DNA of 7,198 nucleotides, from contig JACCUC010000064.1 of the NCBI GenBank assembly GCA_013812065.1, forward strand, positions 1 to 7,198, given 5' to 3'. The position numbers and the translations under genes were made by a program. This DNA is from Thermoleophilaceae bacterium (lineage in GTDB: Bacteria > Actinomycetota > Thermoleophilia > Solirubrobacterales > Thermoleophilaceae). Of the stretch, positions 1-5,514 are shown in pieces (within the stretch, counting starts at the first letter, position 1; each line of letters begins with the position of its first letter). The notes beneath the pieces are model-generated. The model saw only the letters and a list, made by a program, of their open reading frames with translations. It was not told the origin of the DNA and did not search any database.

Positions 1-1343
1 CCGCTGAACAGGAAGGTCTCCTGAGGAACGATGCCGAGCTGGGCGCGAAGCGAGCGCTGGCTGACGCCGCGCAGGTCGTGGCCGTCGACGAGCACGCGGC
101 CGCGCGTCGGGTCGTGGAAGCGGGCGACGAGGTTGGCGAAGGTCGACTTGCCCGCGCCGGTCTCGCCGACGAGCGCGACGGTCTGGCCCGGCGGCACGAT
201 GAGGTCGATGCCCGTCAACGCGGGCGCGCCCTCCGAACCGCCGTAGGAGAACCCGACGTCGTCGAACGCGATCTCCCCGCGGATCCGCGGCAACGCGACG
301 GCGCCCGGGCGATCCCGGAGGTCGGGCTCCTCGTCCAGCAGCTCGAAGATCTTGTCGAGGGCGGCCATGCCCGACTGGTACGTCGTGTAGAGCTGGGAGA
401 GCTGCTGGATCGGGTCGAAGAAGTTGTTGAGCGCGGCGATGAAGCCGACGACGACGCCCGGCTGGATCGTCCCGTCGATCACCTCGTAGCCACCGACGAG
501 GAGGATCACGACCGTCATGACCGCCGACAGGAGCTCGACGGCGGGGAAGTAGGCGGCGTTCAGGTTGACCGTCCGCATGTTGGCCTGGCGGTTGTCGTCG
601 TTGAGCTCGGCGAAGCGCTGCTTGTGCCGCCCCTCCTGACCGAACGCGCGCACGACGCGCACCCCCGAGATCGTCTCCTGGAGGTAGGCGGTGACCCACG
701 CCACCTTCTCGCGGGTGAGCCGGTAGGCCTGCGAGGAGGCGACCCGGAAGGCGACGCTTCCGAGCGCCAGCACCGGGAAGACCAGGAACGTGACGAGCGC
801 GAGCTCGGCGTCGAGGAAGAGCAGGATCGCGGCGGTGCCGACGAGCGTGAGCGTCGAGGCGAAGAGGGTCTGGACCCCGTCGGTAACTAGGTGATCGAGG
901 GCCTGGACGTCATTGGTGATGCGCGAGATCAGGACACCCGCTCGGTTGCGTGAGTAGAAGCCGATCGACAACCGCTGGAGGTGCGCGAAAATGCGCGAGC
1001 GCAGATCCTGCAGCGCTCGCTGCCCGACCCAATTGACGAGATAGGTCTGGGCGTAGGTCGCGCCCCAGTTGACGAATGCTGCGGCCACGAAGACGGCGAC
1101 GATGACGGCGAGGACGCGCGTGCTGCCGGCGCGGACGCCGTCGTCGATCGCGCGCCCGAGCAGATACGGAGGAGCGAGCGCGGCGGCCGTCGCCACGGGC
1201 AGGCATGCCAGCAGCAGGATCACGCGCCCGCGGTAGGGCCGCAGCAGCTCGAGCAGGCCGCGCAGCTTGCGCGCCCGTCCGCTGCGCTCGCGACGCGAGG
1301 CGCGCACGCGCCTCAGGAATGCTCCGCCTTCAGGCGCCCTCAC
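1..1343 (-). CDS. ABC exporter half-transporter (membrane + ATPase), 3' end beyond window
   Basis: Type IV (multidrug/lipid-type) ABC exporter half-transporter, with a membrane domain followed by an ATPase domain; about 447 residues are visible and the rest lies off the left edge. A basic N-terminal stretch of about 26 residues precedes the first membrane segment (after RPYRGR, residue 40 onward). The coupling-helix region ETISGVRVVRAF is recognisable. Walker A is GETGAGKS at residues 393-400, and the Q-loop is canonical (VPQETFLFSG, Gln441). The signature, Walker B and H-loop are outside the window. I chose GTG at 1343 because it overlaps the TGA of the upstream ABC gene (GTGA) and has GGAGGT at 1353-1358, nine bases away; this suggests translational coupling. 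It very probably forms a heterodimer with the 1340-3118 product, supplying the catalytically intact nucleotide site. Substrate unknown. Confidence 0.93.
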   Translation of the reverse strand, partial: MRAPEGGAFLRRVRASRRERSGRARKLRGLLELLRPYRGRVILLLACLPVATAAALAPPYLLGRAIDDGVRAGSTRVLAVIVAVFVAAAFVNWGATYAQTYLVNWVGQRALQDLRSRIFAHLQRLSIGFYSRNRAGVLISRITNDVQALDHLVTDGVQTLFASTLTLVGTAAILLFLDAELALVTFLVFPVLALGSVAFRVASSQAYRLTREKVAWVTAYLQETISGVRVVRAFGQEGRHKQRFAELNDDNRQANMRTVNLNAAYFPAVELLSAVMTVVILLVGGYEVIDGTIQPGVVVGFIAALNNFFDPIQQLSQLYTTYQSGMAALDKIFELLDEEPDLRDRPGAVALPRIRGEIAFDDVGFSYGGSEGAPALTGIDLIVPPGQTVALVGETGAGKSTFANLVARFHDPTRGRVLVDGHDLRGVSQRSLRAQLGIVPQETFLFS

Positions 1344-3118
1344 AGCCCGGCCACCTCCGGCTCGAGCTCCTCCCGCTCGAGGACCACCCGGTCGGGACGG
1401 CCACGACCGCGCTCGGCGATCTCGCGGTAGAGCTCCGAGCGCTCGAGCAGCTCCGCGTGCTCGCCGCGGGCGGTCACGCGGCCGTCCTCGACGACCACGA
1501 CCTCGTCGGCGAGCGCGATCGTCGACATCCGGTGGGCGATCATCAACGTCGTGCGCCCGCGCATGACCTCCCGAAGCGCTTGGCCGATGCGCGCCTCGGT
1601 GGTGGCGTCGACGCTCGAGGTGGCGTCGTCGAGGATGAGGATGCGCGGATTGCCGATCAGGGCGCGCGCGATGGCGACCCGCTGCCGCTGGCCGCCGGAC
1701 AGGGTAAGTCCACGCTCGCCCACCCGGGTCTCATAGCCCTCGGGGAGGCCTTCGACGAAGTCGTCGACGCCGGCGCGCCGAGCGGCCTGGTGCACCTCCT
1801 CCTCGCTCGCCTCGGGGAGCGCGTAGGCGATGTTCTCGCGCAGGCTCGCCGAGAACAGGAACGGATCGTCGGAGACGAAGGCGATCTCGCTCCGCAACGA
1901 GCGAAGGTCGACCGAGCGCACGTCGGCGCCATCGATCAGCACGCTGCCCGCGCTCGCGTCGTAGAGCCGCGGCAGGAGCCCGACGAGCGTCGTCTTGCCC
2001 GAGCCCGTCGCTCCCACGAGCGCCACCGACCGTCCAGCGTCGACGGTCAGGTCGACCCCCCGCAGCACCGGCGCCGCCGCCGCTCCCCCGCCGAAGCCCG
2101 CCTCTACGTCGCGCAGCTCGACGCGCCCGCCGCCCGGCGGCAGCGGCGACGCGTCCGGCGGGCTGACGATGCGCGGCTCGCGATCGAGGATCTCGAAGAC
2201 CCGCGCGCCCGAGGCCACTGCACGCTGGGCCATCCCGAGCGCGGTCCCGAACATGCGTATCGGACCGACGAGCATCACCACGTAGCCGTAGAAGGCGACG
2301 AACTCCCCGATGGTGATCCTCCCGGAGATCGCCCGGCTGCCGCCCACGAGCAGGAGCACGGCGAGGCCGAGCTGGGGCAGAAAGGCGATCAGCGGGTTGT
2401 AGAAGGCGCGCAGGCGCGTCGAGACCATCGACTGGGCGAAGACGCGCGCCACTGCTCCCCGGAAGCGCGCGAGCTGGCGTGCCTCCTGGGCGAACGCCTT
2501 GACCACGCGGACGCCGGAGATGTTCTCCTCGGCCTCGGCGGTCAGCTCGGCGAGCCGCTGCTGGACCTCCTGGCTGGCGGGTCGGTTGAGCCGGCCGTAG
2601 CGCGCCGCGGCCCAGATCACCGCGGGGACCGGTGCCAGGGCGAGGGCGGCGAGCAGCGGGTCGACGACCACCATCACCGCCGCGGCCACCAGGATGGTGA
2701 CGAGCGACTGCGTGATGAACACGAGCCCGTAGCCGAGGAAGAACCGGACCGACTGGAGGTCGACGGTCGCTCGCGACATGAGCTGACCGGTCTGCTGGGA
2801 GTCGAAGAAGCCGAGCTCGAGCGACTGGAGGTGGGAGTAGAGCCGGTTTCGCAGGTCGTACTCGACGCCGAGCGAGACGCGCCCCGCCACGACCCGGCGC
2901 ACGACGCTGAACGCGAGTCGCAGGACTCCGGCGGCGACGATGACCGCGGCGAGCGGCCAGAGCCGCGGCTCGCCGCGGCGGACGGTGTCGATGGCCCGTC
3001 CGACGAGGAAGGGGATCACCACGCCGGAGCCCATCGCCGCGGTGGCCAGTACGAGCGAGGTGGCCACGCCGCCGCGGTACGGCCGCAGGAACCCGAGTAG
3101 GCGCCAGAACGTCTGCAT
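1340..3118 (-). CDS. ABC exporter half-transporter with degenerate ATPase site
   Basis: Complete 592-residue half-transporter in the plasma membrane, the usual family length. Six hydrophobic segments lie near residues 18-40, 53-73, 130-152, 154-174, 241-263 and 274-295; the ATPase domain runs from about 333 to 575. Visible motifs: Walker A GATGSGKT (369-376), signature LSGGQ (473-477), Walker B ILILD ending at Asp497, SSVD (501-504), switch His529. Two catalytic positions are changed: the residue after Walker B is Asp498, not Glu, and the Q-loop reads VSDDPFLF with Asp417 where Gln is usual. In heterodimeric exporters (TM287/288, BmrCD types) such a subunit has a poorly hydrolysing site and its LSGGQ serves the partner's active site. 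That role is inferred here. The start is ATG, with no ribosome binding site but an AAAGT triplet repeat just before it. It follows the SRPBCC gene by 45 bases and overlaps the next ABC gene by four. Substrate unknown. Confidence 0.95.
   Translation of the reverse strand: MQTFWRLLGFLRPYRGGVATSLVLATAAMGSGVVIPFLVGRAIDTVRRGEPRLWPLAAVIVAAGVLRLAFSVVRRVVAGRVSLGVEYDLRNRLYSHLQSLELGFFDSQQTGQLMSRATVDLQSVRFFLGYGLVFITQSLVTILVAAAVMVVVDPLLAALALAPVPAVIWAAARYGRLNRPASQEVQQRLAELTAEAEENISGVRVVKAFAQEARQLARFRGAVARVFAQSMVSTRLRAFYNPLIAFLPQLGLAVLLLVGGSRAISGRITIGEFVAFYGYVVMLVGPIRMFGTALGMAQRAVASGARVFEILDREPRIVSPPDASPLPPGGGRVELRDVEAGFGGGAAAAPVLRGVDLTVDAGRSVALVGATGSGKTTLVGLLPRLYDASAGSVLIDGADVRSVDLRSLRSEIAFVSDDPFLFSASLRENIAYALPEASEEEVHQAARRAGVDDFVEGLPEGYETRVGERGLTLSGGQRQRVAIARALIGNPRILILDDATSSVDATTEARIGQALREVMRGRTTLMIAHRMSTIALADEVVVVEDGRVTARGEHAELLERSELYREIAERGRGRPDRVVLEREELEPEVAGL
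1353..1358 (-). promoter_or_regulatory. Ribosome binding site of the second ABC gene
   Basis: GGAGGT on the minus strand, nine bases before the GTG at 1343. It lies inside the last codons of the upstream ABC gene and decides the start of the second one. Confidence 0.75.
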
Positions 3119-3120
3119 GG

Positions 3121-3135
3121 ACTTTACTTTACTTT
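3121..3135 (-). repeat. Three tandem AAAGT units before the ABC start
   Basis: Three exact copies of AAAGT (minus strand) end two bases before the ATG at 3118. They are A-rich in an otherwise GC-rich gap and stand where a ribosome binding site would be expected. They create a TAAAGT at 3126-3131, seven bases before the ATG, which fits an actinobacterial -10 (TANNNT) for a leaderless transcript. I see no -35 match, so promoter activity is only a possibility. Confidence 0.5.
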
Positions 3136-3163
3136 GTGAAGCGGGGTGGGGGACTCCGTGCGC

Positions 3164-3619
3164 TCAGGCGCCAAGGATCCGTGCCACCTCGCGCTGACGG
3201 AAGTCAAAGATGTCTTCGAGGTCGCGCCGCACGAGCACCACGCGGGCAAGTTCGCCGAGCGGGCCGAGCGGCAGGCCGTAGCGCACGACGTCGCGCATGA
3301 CCGTCCCGTCGCCGTCCGGCGAGAACGTGTGCGTGTGGTGCCATACGCGGTAGGGACCGGAGAGCTGCACGTCCACGAAGCGCCGCGGCGGCTCCCAGAG
3401 CGCGATCTCGGTGTGCCAGCTCAGGGCAATGCCGTGCAGCTCGAGCCGGTAGTCGATGAGCGTGCCGGCGCGCATGTCGATCGGCTCGGGCGTGAGCACC
3501 GACAAGCCGAGCCAGGGCGGCGTGATGCGCTCGAGGTTGAGCGCGTCGGCGAAGAAAGGGAATACATCGTCCGGCGGGCGAGAGAGCCGCTGGCTTCGCT
3601 CGAGGAGGTGCAGGCGCAT
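3164..3619 (-). CDS. SRPBCC-family (START-like) ligand-binding protein
   Basis: A 151-residue soluble protein resembling the uncharacterised ligand-binding SRPBCC group (COG4276-like). Recognised features: an N-terminal strand followed by PPDDVFPFFADALNLERITP (residues 15-34), then GTLIDYRLELHG (52-63), WEPPRRFVDVQ (75-85), GPYRVWHHTHTF (88-99) and a C-terminal helix ending in IFDFRQREVARIL (137-149). SRPBCC proteins bind small hydrophobic ligands in a deep cavity; no catalytic residue can be named here. The ATG start matches where the family begins, but no ribosome binding site precedes it. It is the first gene of the minus-strand run leading into the ABC exporter, 45 bases upstream with no terminator between, so co-transcription is likely. 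Whether it handles the exporter's substrate is speculation. GCAGGCGC half-sites overlap its start. Confidence 0.85.
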   Translation of the reverse strand: MRLHLLERSQRLSRPPDDVFPFFADALNLERITPPWLGLSVLTPEPIDMRAGTLIDYRLELHGIALSWHTEIALWEPPRRFVDVQLSGPYRVWHHTHTFSPDGDGTVMRDVVRYGLPLGPLGELARVVLVRRDLEDIFDFRQREVARILGA

Positions 3620-3661
3620 GTGATGTGTACGCAGGCGCGAGGGGGAGGGCTCGCGCCTGCG
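3610..3661. promoter_or_regulatory. Inverted repeat and half-sites, candidate operator
   Basis: A perfect 12-bp inverted repeat (arms 3630-3641 and 3650-3661, eight-base spacer) lies 10 bases upstream of the SRPBCC ATG in the gap between divergent genes. The half-site GCAGGCGC occurs at 3631-3638, inverted at 3653-3660, and again at 3610-3617 across the first codons of the SRPBCC gene, exactly 21 bp from the first copy. Spacing of about two helical turns suggests a dimeric regulator's operator. A hairpin in either transcript is the alternative; no T-run follows on either strand. Confidence 0.45.
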
Positions 3662-3789
3662 GTCATGGCGCTAGGCTGCGACGCCGTGCAGGGCTTCCTG
3701 GTCGGCCGTCCCCAGCCAGCCGGTCGCTTTTTCTCGCAGCCGGCGCGCGGCGATCCGGCCGTCCGCGACCTGGCGGCACGCGCGGGCGC

Positions 3790-4059
3790 GTGAGCCGCGC
3801 TCGACGGCTCGGCCTCTTGCTGGGGCGCCTGGCGTTGCTCGTCGGGATGGTCGCGTGCGCAACGCTGGTCGCGCTCTTCTCGGCGGTGACCTATCTCGAG
3901 CTCACCGAGGGTCGGGCGCAGAGCCCGATCTCGATCCTGACCGGCGTGCTCATCCCCGTCTGCGGACTGCTCGCCGCGGGATGCTGGTGGCTCTTCGCCG
4001 AGAGCTTCAGGCGGCGCTCGGATCCCGGGCGAGGGACTAGGCGCCGCACGCGTTCGTGA
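3790..4059 (+). CDS. Small two-helix membrane protein, hypothetical
   Basis: An 89-residue protein I do not recognise. It has a basic N-terminus (VSRARR), a first hydrophobic helix around residues 14-36, a polar loop with ELTEGRAQSP (37-46), a second helix around 48-70 containing GCWWLF, and a strongly basic tail (residues 74-88). Third codon positions are mostly G or C, which supports coding. The charge pattern (basic at both ends) favours both termini in the cytoplasm. The start is uncertain: GTG at 3790 fits the beginning of protein-like sequence but has only a weak ribosome binding site, and the frame is open further upstream to 3625 with less protein-like sequence. A 42-codon frame at 3665-3793 ends in a TGA overlapping this GTG. 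The gene is convergent with the CsbD gene, 18 bases apart. Confidence 0.7.
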   Translation: MSRARRLGLLLGRLALLVGMVACATLVALFSAVTYLELTEGRAQSPISILTGVLIPVCGLLAAGCWWLFAESFRRRSDPGRGTRRRTRS

Positions 4060-4077
4060 GTTGTCCCGACCCGCGCC

Positions 4078-4446
4078 TCAGGATCGCTTCGACTCGATCG
4101 CATCGAGCACGGTCTTGCGGTTCTGATTGCGCAGCTCGTACTCCTCGACCTCGGTGAGCTCCGCGTCGGTCAGGCCATCGAGGCTCGCGCGGACCTCGTC
4201 GGCGTTCATGCGGTCGTAGCCGGGGATCGGCTCCGGGCCGCCACGGCCCTCGAGACGCTCGACTTCCTCGGCCTTGCGGTCGGCGCGCTCCTGCTGGCGC
4301 TCGGCCTCTACCTGCTCGTGGGCGAGCTGCTCCTTGGCGTCGGCCCGGCGCTCGTCCTCGACGCCCTCGCGGCGCAGCGCCTCGCTGCCCGTGAGGTCTC
4401 CGGCGGCCTGCTTGACCCTGCCGCCCACCCTGTCTCCGATGCCCAT
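4078..4446 (-). CDS. CsbD-family general stress protein with C-terminal extension
   Basis: A 122-residue, highly charged, soluble protein. The N-terminus (GIGDRVGGRVKQAAGDLTGS, residues 2-21, then a RREG segment) is the CsbD signature. CsbD-like proteins are small stress-induced proteins of unknown biochemical role; the founding Bacillus gene is controlled by sigma B. A polar Gln/Glu/Arg-rich helix follows (about 30-68). A separate C-terminal module begins at IPGYD (74-78), with LDGLTDAEL (89-97), then YELRNQNRKTVLDAIESK (103-120). I recall similar tails in other actinobacterial proteins but cannot name the family. The frame could begin at a GTG two codons earlier (4452), but ATG at 4446 has AGGAGG at 4453-4458 with six-base spacing, so I prefer it. 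A sigma-B-type promoter lies upstream. Confidence 0.9.
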   Translation of the reverse strand: MGIGDRVGGRVKQAAGDLTGSEALRREGVEDERRADAKEQLAHEQVEAERQQERADRKAEEVERLEGRGGPEPIPGYDRMNADEVRASLDGLTDAELTEVEEYELRNQNRKTVLDAIESKRS

Positions 4447-4452
4447 GTCCAC

Positions 4453-4458
4453 CCTCCT
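4453..4458 (-). promoter_or_regulatory. Ribosome binding site of the CsbD gene
   Basis: AGGAGG on the minus strand, six bases before the ATG at 4446. The GTG at 4452 would abut it directly, so this site decides in favour of the ATG. Confidence 0.8.
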
Positions 4459-4478
4459 GTTTCGCCGTCGCGGCGCAG

Positions 4479-4504
4479 CTACCCGAGGGCGGTGGCGGCG
4501 AAAC
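4479..4504 (-). promoter_or_regulatory. Sigma-B/sigma-F-type stress promoter for the CsbD gene
   Basis: On the minus strand GTTTCG (4499-4504) is followed after 14 bases by GGGTAG (4479-4484). The known sigma-B/sigma-F class consensus is GTTT near -35 and GGGTAT or GGGWAT near -10, with about this spacing, so only the final base of the -10 differs. Transcription would start near 4472, giving a leader of about 26 bases that carries the AGGAGG. Family knowledge of CsbD regulation agrees. Confidence 0.65.
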
Positions 4505-4538
4505 GGCGGGCGGGATCCCAGTCGGGAGGCCGAAGGTC

Positions 4539-4691
4539 ATGCGCCTTGTACGAGGATCCTCAAGGTGGTGCGTCGCGGTCGTCGCGCTGCGCCAGTCCTT
4601 TGCAGACCGTACCGCCATCGGGCGGGTCCTCCTCTTCATGGTCGTGTATCCCGTGGTGGCAGTAATCCAAGAGCCCGGAGCGGCCGTATGA
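4539..4691 (+). CDS. Candidate 50-residue membrane peptide
   Basis: A short open frame of 50 residues, not recognised. It begins MRLVRGSSRW and has a second half rich in hydrophobic residues (IGRVLLFMVVYPVVAVI, residues 27-43), consistent with a single membrane helix, ending EPGAAV. Support for real coding: GGGAGG at 4524-4529 sits nine bases before the ATG, about 70 percent of codons end in G or C by hand count, and a strong terminator-like hairpin begins 35 bases after the stop. It is divergent from the CsbD gene, whose promoter lies just upstream. Against it: no recognised homology and short length. An untranslated small RNA ending at the hairpin is the main alternative. Confidence 0.4.
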   Translation: MRLVRGSSRWCVAVVALRQSFADRTAIGRVLLFMVVYPVVAVIQEPGAAV

Positions 4692-4726
4692 GTGGGTGAG
4701 ACGAGCAGATTAGGCGTCTCCCTCCC

Positions 4727-4760
4727 GCGAGAGCCGCCGCTCCCCCTCGGCGGCTCTCGC
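4727..4760 (+). terminator. Strong hairpin, likely intrinsic terminator
   Basis: A perfect 13-bp GC-rich stem (4727-4739 with 4748-4760) around an eight-base loop is followed by CTTTCGG. The short T-run follows only on the plus strand, so it would end transcription from the 4539-4691 candidate gene or any RNA read from that side. The U-tract is weak, which is common in high-GC actinobacteria. Confidence 0.65.
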
Positions 4761-5316
4761 CTTTCGGAGGTGGCTCGGGCCGCCTCCTGACGGTTGGTTA
4801 TCGAAGGCTGTGCTCCCCTGGCCCACTGGCCCCCTGAGCCTCAGCCGCTTGCGCCCGCTCGCGCCGACGCGGTACCAGCGGTGGAGACATACGGCCCCCA
4901 AAGCCTTCCACCGCTCCGGACGGAATGGGACACAGAATCGCCTTTCTGTGACCCCAAGGCTGACGTGACTAGCCTTCGCACGACCGCCGCGGCTCGCCTG
5001 CTGTCGGCTTTCTGTGACCCAAGATCAGTCATTGGGATTTCGGGGAACCGCGGCGCGACGAGCCAAAGCCTGCCTCAAGGTGCGCGCTGAGCCGGGAACG
5101 GGCGCGCCTTTCCGCGTGTCCGAGCACGACGTGTGGTTGCCGATTCTCGACTCGCCCTCTCGCATATCTCTCGCGTGCGAGACCCACTCCCTCAGCCAGC
5201 CGAGCTAACAAAGGTGCGACAGACTGCCTCCCTTGCCGCCCTGGGTGTCTCATTTACCGGCCCAGCCGAGCAATAATCAGTTTCGCGGTCCCGCCGTACG
5301 GGGGAGGACGCGGCAT
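4761..5316. other. Non-coding stretch with repeats, no convincing gene
   Basis: No frame on either strand here combines a ribosome binding site, protein-like sequence and good codon use. The base composition looks somewhat less GC-biased than in the flanking genes. Repeats cluster at 4877-5036 (listed separately). A 7-bp inverted repeat (5158-5164 with 5176-5182) is also present. Confidence 0.55.
4877..5036. repeat. Cluster of inverted and direct repeats
   Basis: Three successive inverted repeats: AGCGGTGGA (4877-4885) with TCCACCGCT (4907-4915); GGGACACAGAA (4927-4937) with TTCTGTGACCC (4944-4954), one mismatch and a six-base loop; and AAGGCT (4956-4961) with AGCCTT (4971-4976). The segment at 4938-4958, with core CTTTCTGTGACCC, recurs at 5004-5023 with one substitution and one missing C, 66 bases later. 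The second copy also pairs CCCAA (5018-5022) with TTGGG (5032-5036). This could be a structured RNA, a repetitive extragenic element or paired protein sites; I cannot decide. Confidence 0.5.
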
Positions 5317-5514
5317 ATGCAACTGAGGCGCGATTCGCGGCTGGGGGAAACCCACTGGTGGGCAGCGACCGACGATCCGGTAGGGGGCATTCTCGTCGCC
5401 TGCGCTCGAGTCTTTGTCGCCAAGACACCTCGGAGGAAGATGGCGGGACTTCGAGGCCTTGATACGAGTTCCGGATTGCTGGAGGGAACATGGAAGCTAG
5501 GACAGCGCACTTGA
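5317..5514 (+). CDS. Doubtful 65-residue open frame overlapping the lipoprotein start
   Basis: The ATG at 5317 has an excellent ribosome binding site (GGGGAGGA, 5301-5308, eight-base spacing) and the frame runs 65 codons, ending in a TGA 25 bases inside the lipoprotein gene. A second in-frame ATG at 5440 also has GGAGG (5432-5436) close before it. The product has no recognised motif; it contains HWWAATDDPVGGILVACARV (residues 13-32) and is mildly basic. Codon third positions are less G/C-biased than in the neighbouring lipoprotein, which argues against a conserved protein. It may be a leader peptide coupling translation to the lipoprotein, or a chance frame. Confidence 0.25.
   Translation: MQLRRDSRLGETHWWAATDDPVGGILVACARVFVAKTPRRKMAGLRGLDTSSGLLEGTWKLGQRT

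Noticed and set aside
1205..3100. Very long plus-strand open frame (631 codons), with others at 78-890 and 981-1430
   Set aside because: They lie opposite the ABC genes and read as Asp/Arg/Glu/Ala/Gly-rich low-complexity sequence with no motif. The opposite strand has every ABC motif; these are GC-rich antisense shadows.
3146..3793. Plus-strand open frame of 215 codons over the SRPBCC gene
   Set aside because: Most of it is the complement of a recognisable SRPBCC protein. Only its last 42 codons lie outside, and they are reported as a weak possibility.
3671..3862. Minus-strand 63-codon frame with fairly protein-like C-terminal half
   Set aside because: Its first half is antisense to the two-helix membrane protein, it has no ribosome site, and its product matches nothing I know.
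4037..4639. Minus-strand 200-codon frame covering the CsbD gene region
   Set aside because: It overlaps the CsbD gene in another frame and reads as Arg/Gly/Ala-rich filler.
4938..5023. CRISPR-like repeat-spacer unit
   Set aside because: Only two copies, unequal in length, and no cas gene or third repeat.
5280..5305. A second sigma-B-type promoter (GTTTCG, 14 bases, then GGGGGA)
   Set aside because: The -10 position lacks the required TA (GGGGGA instead of GGGTAT), so only the -35 half matches.
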